From: an uncultured Eubacteriales bacterium
GTDB taxonomy: Bacteria > Bacillota > Clostridia > Oscillospirales > Oscillospiraceae
DNA: 35,969 bases
Direction: 5' to 3'
NCBI GenBank assembly: GCA_900548795.1
Contig: URLT01000007.1
Coordinates: forward strand, 1 to 35,969
Shown: one piece after another, positions 30,965-35,969 of the stretch
Numbering within the stretch: the first letter of the stretch is position 1
Layout: each line of letters begins with the position of its first letter
Program-made: the position numbers and the translations under genes
Notes under the pieces: generated by a model
Databases searched by the model: none
What the model was told of the DNA's origin: nothing
Seen by the model: only the letters and a program-made list of their open reading frames with translations

Positions 30965-32248
30965 TTATTTTGTGCCGACGGAGGCCGTGTCTCCGAGATC
31001 CTCCGGCCGAACGCCGGAGAGAAAGCGGCGCGCAAGGGCGCACAGCAGCCATGCGATCCCTGCGACCGCCAGAAACACCACGCCGTGCAGCCGCGCCGGG
31101 AACTGGAAAATAAAGCCGTACATGAGCTGTCCAAGCGGCGACATGCAGCTCACCAGCGCCGAGACCGTCGCCATAACCTTGCCGAGCAGATTTTTATCGG
31201 TGATGCTCTGCGCAAAGGACATCATTTCGATATTGAACATTGTGGCGAACATCATGGCAAGGAAGCACATGACCATTAAAATCGCATATTCCAGTCCGAT
31301 GCTCAGCGGCAGCAGCAGCGCGACGCCCTCAAGCGCGACGAAGCACGAGCAGATCGCCAGCAGAAGGTGGCTCTTGCGGATGGAGAATCTCCGCCCGAAG
31401 AAGGTGCTGATGACGCCGCCGGTGATGCCGCCGAAGGCAAGCACCGCCTGAACGTAGCCGAGCTTTGATTCATTGAGGCTCCAATTCTGCGTCACAATGA
31501 CCGGAAGCGAGATCACGATGAGCGAGGCAAGGAAAAGATTGAACAGCGCCAGCAGCGCACTGCCCTGAAACAGGATGCGCCGCTCATAGAGCATATAGTG
31601 CAGGCTCTCGCGCATATCGTCGCGCACGATATGGAAGACGGAACGCCCCGCCTTGCGCCTCGTGAAGGGAATGCGAATGAAGATCTCCATCACGGCCGAG
31701 GCGAAGAAGCAGCAGCCACCGATCCAGAGCAACGCCTTGATGCCCAGCGCGGCATAGAGGATGCCGCCGATCGCAGGGCCGAGGATGCTCGCAAGCATAT
31801 GCACCTCGTTGACCAGCGCATTGCCGGTCATGATCCCGTCTTCGCCGACGAGCAGGGGGATGCTGGCAAGCACCGCCGGCTCATAGGTCGCGGCAATGCC
31901 TGAAAGCGCCATCATCGTCACGCAGATCAGCAGCACCTGCGGCGCAAGGTCGAAGACCAGCGTCATAATGAAGATCAATAGTGCGGTGAAAAAATCCAGC
32001 CCGACCATGATGTTGCGCTTGTTCACACGATCGGCCAGCACGCCGCCGATCAGGGAAAACACGATCGTCGGGATCACGGACAAGGAGCTGACTACACCGA
32101 AAACGCCGGAGGAATCGGTCAGCTCGAGAATGTAGACCGGCAGAGCAAAGCGGATGACCGCACTGCCGAACATGGAGATGACCTGTCCGATCAGAACCAT
32201 GGTAAAGTCGCGGCCGAGCCGCAGTCGCTTCGGCTTTGATTGCTTCAT
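30965..32248 (-). CDS. Major facilitator superfamily transporter (drug/macrolide-efflux-like)
   Basis: A 427-residue integral membrane protein with about 12 helices. MVLIGQVISMFGSAVIRFAL is helix 1, and GGVLADRVNKRNIMVGLD holds the MFS loop 2-3 motif (GxLaDRxxkRxxm). The closest group is the MFS_3/Mef-type exporters that export macrolides or lipophilic compounds by proton antiport; the substrate is unknown. GAGGAG lies upstream of the ATG. It converges on plsX. A MITE-like element sits in its 5' leader between the start codon and a good promoter, which may alter its expression. Confidence 0.88.
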   Translation of the reverse strand: MKQSKPKRLRLGRDFTMVLIGQVISMFGSAVIRFALPVYILELTDSSGVFGVVSSLSVIPTIVFSLIGGVLADRVNKRNIMVGLDFFTALLIFIMTLVFDLAPQVLLICVTMMALSGIAATYEPAVLASIPLLVGEDGIMTGNALVNEVHMLASILGPAIGGILYAALGIKALLWIGGCCFFASAVMEIFIRIPFTRRKAGRSVFHIVRDDMRESLHYMLYERRILFQGSALLALFNLFLASLIVISLPVIVTQNWSLNESKLGYVQAVLAFGGITGGVISTFFGRRFSIRKSHLLLAICSCFVALEGVALLLPLSIGLEYAILMVMCFLAMMFATMFNIEMMSFAQSITDKNLLGKVMATVSALVSCMSPLGQLMYGFIFQFPARLHGVVFLAVAGIAWLLCALARRFLSGVRPEDLGDTASVGTK

Positions 32249-32337
32249 GGCGTCACTCCTCTCAAATTGGTTTTTGCGCCTGACGCGCGGAACCGCGCGG
32301 AGCGCTCGCGCCGTCCGGCCGTTTGTTTGACGAACTA

Positions 32338-32452
32338 GGGAACTTCTGAATAAATCATCTGCGGCGCTCAGCGGGTCTTTTGCCCCAACTTATCGGTTTG
32401 AAAACAAAATCCCTCGCTGACCACTCTTGCGATTTAATCAGAGCAGCTTCCC
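32338..32452 (-). mobile_element. MITE-like element, copy 1 (115 bp)
   Basis: Its ends are inverted repeats: GGGAACTTCTGAATAAATC at the left, and on the opposite strand GGGAAGCTGCTCTGATTAA at the right. TA flanks both sides (in CTAG), as left by IS630/Tc1- or IS5-type transposition. On the minus strand it is homologous to 35837-35969, but lacks about 50 internal bases there. No coding potential; mobility would need a transposase from elsewhere. Confidence 0.8.
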
Positions 32453-32482
32453 TAGAGGACAGGCTTGCGTATGAGTATTTGT

Positions 32483-32511
32483 ATTATAGCGAAAAAATGT
32501 GCGTCTGTAAA
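32483..32511 (-). promoter_or_regulatory. Sigma-A promoter reading through the MITE into the MFS gene
   Basis: The minus strand has TTTACA (32511-32506), a 17-nt spacer and a perfect TATAAT (32488-32483). The next minus-strand gene is the MFS gene at 32248, with the MITE-like copy in between. Confidence 0.65.
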
Positions 32512-32541
32512 TAGTCAGACTGCCGAAAACGTCTGCATCCG

Positions 32542-33408
32542 TCAGGGTGAAACGCTCGGCTCGGTCGACTCGCTCGGCTCGGCGGGCACGTCGGAGATCA
32601 GCATAAGGTCGAGGTCGACCGTGCCCTCGATGCCGTCGACCACGCCGCTGTCGGAATATTGCAAAAGGTCAAAATGGTATCCGAAGGTCGGCGTCGCATT
32701 ATACTCGGCGAGCCAAAGCATATAGGATTTCAGCCGGACAAAATCCAGATGGTTGTTGCCGTAGGTCTGGTTGAAATAGACCCCGGCGCGGAAGCCCGCG
32801 TCCTCAACAGCCGAGCAGAACGCCAGCGCGCAGGCCGTCATGTCGACGTCCGCCGCACGCTCCGTGCGCGTGCCCGCACCGGAGTGCTCCCAGTCATAAA
32901 ACACGGGAAGCTCAAGCGTCTCCCCCTTGAGAAGCTCGCAGACATAGGCCGCCTCCTCAAACGCCTCCTGCTCGTTCGTCGCCTGAGAGAAGAAATACAC
33001 CCCGACCTGCAGGCCGGCGCTGCGCGCCCCGGTCAAAAAACTGCGGAAATTGTCGTCCTCATAGAGCTTGCCCTCAGTCGAGCCGCGATAGCCCGCGCGC
33101 AGGATTACGAACTGCACGCCCGCGTCGGCGACCCGGCTCCAGTCGATGCCGCTCTGATGCGCGGAGACATCGATGCCGACCATGCAGTCCGCATCGCGGT
33201 ATTTCAGGAACCCGTTTTCCGTGTAATATGCCTCGCTGCTCCATGCGTTCGGACGCGCCGTCTCCTTCGTTTCCGTCGGCTCGGTCTCGTCCCCGCCGCC
33301 GAACAAAACGACGCAGAGCAGGATCAGCCCGGCCAGCGCCAGCGCGCCGCCGATCAGGGCAAAAAGCTGTCGATAGAATTTTTTCTTTTTCACGGTGATG
33401 CGTGCCAT
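32542..33408 (-). CDS. Membrane-anchored GH25 lysozyme (N-acetylmuramidase)
   Basis: A 288-residue protein with a basic N-terminus and one membrane helix (about 14-37), a Thr/Glu linker (39-55), then a GH25 barrel. MVGIDVSAHQSGIDWSRV carries Asp80, and VFYDWEHSG carries the catalytic Asp172/Glu174 pair; LQYSDSGVVDGIEGTVDLDL is the family's last strand. It should cut the glycan strands of peptidoglycan outside the membrane. The tail is Ser/Glu/Pro-rich. GGTGGCGG lies upstream of the ATG. It lies divergent to the CapA lipoprotein gene, both exported proteins. Confidence 0.92.
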   Translation of the reverse strand: MARITVKKKKFYRQLFALIGGALALAGLILLCVVLFGGGDETEPTETKETARPNAWSSEAYYTENGFLKYRDADCMVGIDVSAHQSGIDWSRVADAGVQFVILRAGYRGSTEGKLYEDDNFRSFLTGARSAGLQVGVYFFSQATNEQEAFEEAAYVCELLKGETLELPVFYDWEHSGAGTRTERAADVDMTACALAFCSAVEDAGFRAGVYFNQTYGNNHLDFVRLKSYMLWLAEYNATPTFGYHFDLLQYSDSGVVDGIEGTVDLDLMLISDVPAEPSESTEPSVSP

Positions 33409-33440
33409 AATCCGCCACCTTTCGACAATGTTCTTTTTTT

Positions 33441-33449
33441 ATTATATCA
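33441..33449 (-). promoter_or_regulatory. Extended -10 promoter for the GH25 gene
   Basis: The minus strand reads TGATATAAT (33449-33441), about 33 nt upstream of the start. A -35 at 17 nt (TTCGCG) is poor. Confidence 0.5.
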
Positions 33450-33484
33450 CGTCCGTCAATCCCCGCGAAATGCAAAATTTCCTC

Positions 33485-33513
33485 TTGTACCGACGCTGAA
33501 AATGTAGTAAAAT
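33485..33513 (+). promoter_or_regulatory. Sigma-A promoter for the CapA-family gene
   Basis: TTGTAC (33485-33490), a 17-nt spacer and TAAAAT (33508-33513), 27 nt before the start. Confidence 0.65.
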
Positions 33514-33540
33514 AGAAGCCACCGACGATAGGAGGTTTTA

Positions 33541-34710
33541 TTGTTGAAACGATTCTTCAGCGGTCTGACCGCTTTCTGTCTTTTGCTCACTCTGCTCGGA
33601 GCGCTCTCCGGCTGCCATTCCGGCTCCTCCGACAAAACCGCCGCCAAGGCCACTCTGAACGCCGTCGGCGATATTTTCTTCACCGACGCGCAGTTCCGCG
33701 CCGCAACGGTCAACGGCACGACGGATTTTTCCGCGACTATGGCCGACGTCGTCCCTTCCCTTCCGACTGCTGACCTGACCGTCGGCAATTTCGAGGGGAA
33801 TTTCTTCGGCGACCCATATTCCGCAGCGACCGCCAGCTATCCCGACGCTTTCGCCACGCTGCTGGCAAACGCAGGCTTTGACATCCTGCAAACCGCGAAT
33901 TCCTACACGATCTACAACGGCATCAAGGGCGTGACGCGCACCAAGCAGGTCATCGAGGACACCGGCATGTCCGCACTCGGCAGCTTCACCAGCAACGCCG
34001 ACCGCAAGAACAATCAGGTCGTCGTGCGCGAGGTCAACGGCATCCGCTTTGCATTCGTTGGCTTCACGAAGGGCGTCAGCGGCATGACCATCCCCGACGA
34101 TGCGAGCTACTGCGTCAACCTGCTCTACACGGACTACTCCTCGAACTATTCCAAGGTCAATAAGGACGACATTCTCGAGGTGCTCGACGCCGCGAAGGCC
34201 ACGGCACCGGACGTCATCATCGCCTGCCTGCACTGGGGCAGCGAAAACGTCTCCGAGCCGAGCGAATCGCAGGAGGAGATCGCCACTCTGATGTTCAAAA
34301 ACGGCGTGGACGTGATCCTCGGCTCCCATTCGCACGTGGTCAGCCCGGTCGAACGGCGCACGGTCACGCTCGACAACGGCAGCAAGAAGAACGTCGTGAT
34401 CGCCTATAACCTCGGCGACCTGACCGCCGCCGACGAGGGCGAGGTCAAGCTCGCGCCGATCCTGAACCTCGAATTCACCCGAGACGGCGACCTCGGGCAG
34501 ACCAGCGTCACCGACATCAGCTACCGCGCGGTCGCCTCGGCCGACCTCGGCGAGGAGGTCACGCCGCGTTTTCAGGTGCTCGACGCCGAGAACGCATTGG
34601 AGCTTTATGAGAGCAACTATTATGTCCGCATTCCGGACGACGTCTACGAACGCCTGAAAAGCAAGCTGGACGGTCTGGAGAAAGCGCTCTTCCCCGACGG
34701 CCGAGATTGA
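33541..34710 (+). CDS. CapA-family lipoprotein (PgsA/CapA metallophosphatase-like)
   Basis: A 389-residue exported protein. A lipoprotein signal peptide (about 1-24) ends in the lipobox LSGC with Cys25. The CapA domain follows: NAVGDIFFTD, TVGNFEGNF, ACLHWGSE and ILGSHSHVV contain the Asp, Asn and His residues that place CapA/PgsA in the calcineurin-like phosphoesterase fold. CapA proteins act in poly-gamma-glutamate capsule synthesis or export, but many lone members such as this, without capB/capC nearby, have no known role. The start is TTG; AGGAGG lies 5 nt before the TTG at 33541 and 8 nt before the TTG at 33544, so either may be used. Confidence 0.87.
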   Translation: MLKRFFSGLTAFCLLLTLLGALSGCHSGSSDKTAAKATLNAVGDIFFTDAQFRAATVNGTTDFSATMADVVPSLPTADLTVGNFEGNFFGDPYSAATASYPDAFATLLANAGFDILQTANSYTIYNGIKGVTRTKQVIEDTGMSALGSFTSNADRKNNQVVVREVNGIRFAFVGFTKGVSGMTIPDDASYCVNLLYTDYSSNYSKVNKDDILEVLDAAKATAPDVIIACLHWGSENVSEPSESQEEIATLMFKNGVDVILGSHSHVVSPVERRTVTLDNGSKKNVVIAYNLGDLTAADEGEVKLAPILNLEFTRDGDLGQTSVTDISYRAVASADLGEEVTPRFQVLDAENALELYESNYYVRIPDDVYERLKSKLDGLEKALFPDGRD

Positions 34711-34721
34711 AGCATACAAAA

Positions 34722-34761
34722 ACGGGCAGCGTGTCGAACCGCTTTTCGACACGCTGCCCGT
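34722..34761. terminator. Bidirectional terminator between the CapA-family and GNAT genes
   Basis: A perfect 17-bp stem (34722-34738 with 34745-34761), with A5 before and T6 after it, so it can serve both convergent genes. Confidence 0.9.
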
Positions 34762-34764
34762 TTT

Positions 34765-35226
34765 TTATCCGTCGATTTCTTTTTTGCAGTCGCGGATCAT
34801 CTGCGCATAGGGCAGGGCTTCATAGCCCATTCTGCGGTAGAGCGCCGAGGCGCGCTCGTTCTCCGGCTCGACCTCCAGACGGTAGCGCGCCGCCGGAAGG
34901 CGCTCCTCCAGCCAGCGGAAAAACTGCGTGGCGCAGCCCTTCCCCTGATGCTCCGGCCGGACATAGAGCTCCTCGACCCATATCACGCGGCCGCCGGCCT
35001 CATGCTGGAACGCGTGGTTCAAAAGCGCATAGCCGGCCTGCTCGTCCTCCGTTTCAAAAAAAACGCACTGCAAATAGCACGTCGAGCGCATCAGCTCATC
35101 AAAGGTCGCCGCGTGATAGGCCTCCGGAATCGGATGCAGAACGGCATCCGACTCGTAAAACTCACGGCTCATGGTCAAAAATGCCTCGCGGTCTGCCGCG
35201 CAGACCGGACGAATGTGAAAGCTCAT
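34765..35226 (-). CDS. GNAT-family N-acetyltransferase
   Basis: A 153-residue single-domain acetyltransferase. VEELYVRPEHQGKGCATQFF is the acetyl-CoA-binding strand-loop-helix (Q-G-K-G-C-A), and ENERASALYRRMGYEAL is the C-terminal motif B. The acceptor is unknown. I start at the ATG at 35226, which has AGGAGG just upstream and where the family domain begins (SFHIRPV); an earlier codon at 35277 would overlap the neighbouring gene. It follows the Cys/His-tail membrane gene by 23 nt on the same strand, so the two are probably co-transcribed. Confidence 0.9.
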   Translation of the reverse strand: MSFHIRPVCAADREAFLTMSREFYESDAVLHPIPEAYHAATFDELMRSTCYLQCVFFETEDEQAGYALLNHAFQHEAGGRVIWVEELYVRPEHQGKGCATQFFRWLEERLPAARYRLEVEPENERASALYRRMGYEALPYAQMIRDCKKEIDG

Positions 35227-35249
35227 CGTTCCTCCTGTTTTTTTGGCGC

Positions 35250-35786
35250 TCAATCCGACGGCGCGCAATGTCCGCAAGGCTGATAGCCGTTTTGCTCCGC
35301 CTCGGCAGCGGTTTTGAAATCAATGCGGTTTGCCTCCTTCGGCAGGAAGGAGCAATCCTCCCTGTGATAGGTTTTGCTTCTGCTGTTTCCGACAAAGGCG
35401 CCCTCGGAGGCGCGCACGGCGGTCGTTTCCGCGGCGTGCGACGTCTGCCGCGAGGTCGGCGCCTCCGTCTCGGCCGTTTGCATTGCAGCCTGCTGCTGCG
35501 CGTTGCGGAAGCCCGCGTCGTACCCGTCGGAGACGCCGTTCTTTCTGCCGTAATAATGACCGGCAAAATAGGCAAAGATCACGCCCAGCACGAGCAGCAG
35601 CAGCGCCACGGCCTGAATGCGGCGCGCAGCCTTCAGCTCCCGCCGCATGGTCTCGTTCTCCCGCCGGAGCTGCGCAAGGCTGACTCGGCTCTGAAATTCC
35701 GCAGAATTTTCCGGCGGTTCCGTAAATTCATCAAACAGCAGCTCGTCCGACTCCGTCTCGCCGCCGCCCGCAGGCCTCGTCTCCAT
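35250..35786 (-). CDS. Single-pass membrane protein with C-terminal Cys/His metal-binding-like motif
   Basis: A 178-residue protein: acidic N-terminus (1-30), a short coiled-coil-like helix (about 32-55), one membrane helix (57-75), a Thr/Ala/Glu-rich linker (about 95-130) and a compact tail. The tail motif, KTYHREDCSFL then GYQPCGHC, resembles the Ada-type metal-binding module often found at the end of exported proteins and next to nuclease domains in Firmicutes; it probably binds zinc. No other domain is recognised, so the function is unknown. It is upstream of the GNAT gene, and its own upstream region carries the second MITE-like copy. Confidence 0.65.
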   Translation of the reverse strand: METRPAGGGETESDELLFDEFTEPPENSAEFQSRVSLAQLRRENETMRRELKAARRIQAVALLLLVLGVIFAYFAGHYYGRKNGVSDGYDAGFRNAQQQAAMQTAETEAPTSRQTSHAAETTAVRASEGAFVGNSRSKTYHREDCSFLPKEANRIDFKTAAEAEQNGYQPCGHCAPSD

Positions 35787-35836
35787 GCGCGCTCCCCCTC
35801 TCTTTTATGTTTATCTTTATATTTATCTCTTTTTTA

Positions 35837-35969
35837 GGGAACCTCTGATTAAATCGCAAGAGCGGTCAGCGAGGGATTTTGTTTCCAAATTGAGGTTTGG
35901 AAATCGCAGGAATCCTTTTCGTATTTCAAGATTTTCAAACCGATCAGTTGGGGCAAAAGACCCGCTGAG
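35837..35969 (+). mobile_element. MITE-like element, copy 2 (cut by the right edge)
   Basis: It starts GGGAACCTCTGATTAAATC after a TA dinucleotide and is homologous, in inverted orientation, to 32338-32452. It carries about 50 extra internal bases (roughly 35883-35933) bounded by short GATTTT repeats, so copy 1 may be a deletion derivative. The right terminus is outside the window. Confidence 0.8.

Overview
The window is a gene-dense, GC-rich stretch of bacterial chromosome. Its gene content points to an endospore-forming, low-oxygen Firmicute of the class Clostridia, most likely in or near the Oscillospiraceae/Ruminococcaceae. Supporting genes are spoVT, a SpoIIIE/FtsK translocase next to a TepA-type ClpP-like protease, a single-chain Fe-S L-serine dehydratase, a short archaeal-type ProS, a CBS-containing family II pyrophosphatase, HrcA/CIRCE heat-shock control, AGGAGG ribosome binding sites and sigma-A-like promoters. 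Genus and species cannot be fixed from the sequence alone. No rRNA, tRNA, CRISPR array, prophage or transposase gene was seen.

Layout. 1-3455 (minus strand): the start of an RluA-family pseudouridine synthase (cut by the window edge) coupled to a two-CBS-domain protein, then the glycolytic block trmL-pgk-tpiA. 3804-9453: spoVT on plus, then on minus an ECF-transporter S component, spoIIIE, a catalytically altered UppP/BacA-like membrane protein and tepA. 9574-15000: a TSCPD-domain protein, htpG behind a CIRCE operator, an ABC-F ATPase with a degenerate second ATP site, and a GH13 glycosidase. 15069-21932: proS, a 49-residue ribbon-helix-helix-like small protein, sdaA, a YgjV-like membrane protein, a TPR-like protein with a zinc-ribbon membrane protein, and the pyrophosphatase.

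22134-30874 is the most interesting block: a one-direction, tightly packed type II fatty-acid/polyketide-like operon. Its order is (DUF308 membrane protein) - acyl carrier protein - fused ketosynthase/chain-length-factor-like protein - FabG - FabZ - FabD - AccD - AccA - Fe-S-type flavoprotein - PlsX. The second half of the 786-residue condensing enzyme keeps the thiolase fold pattern but has lost the Cys and both His residues. The block lacks FabH, a recognisable enoyl reductase, AccB and AccC, and ends with PlsX, which normally hands acyl chains to phospholipid synthesis. It may be an accessory acyl/polyene lipid pathway or a rebuilt FAS in which the chain-length-factor-like half replaces a missing function.

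30965-35969: an MFS exporter, a membrane-anchored GH25 lysozyme, a CapA-family lipoprotein, a GNAT acetyltransferase and a membrane protein with a Cys/His tail. Two inverted copies of a MITE-like element with GGGAA termini and TA flanks bracket about 3.4 kb here, and one copy sits between the MFS gene and its apparent promoter. Other non-coding features include several long perfect-stem terminators between convergent genes, a 54-bp interspersed repeat present twice, and a hairpin-rich element at 18695-18822.
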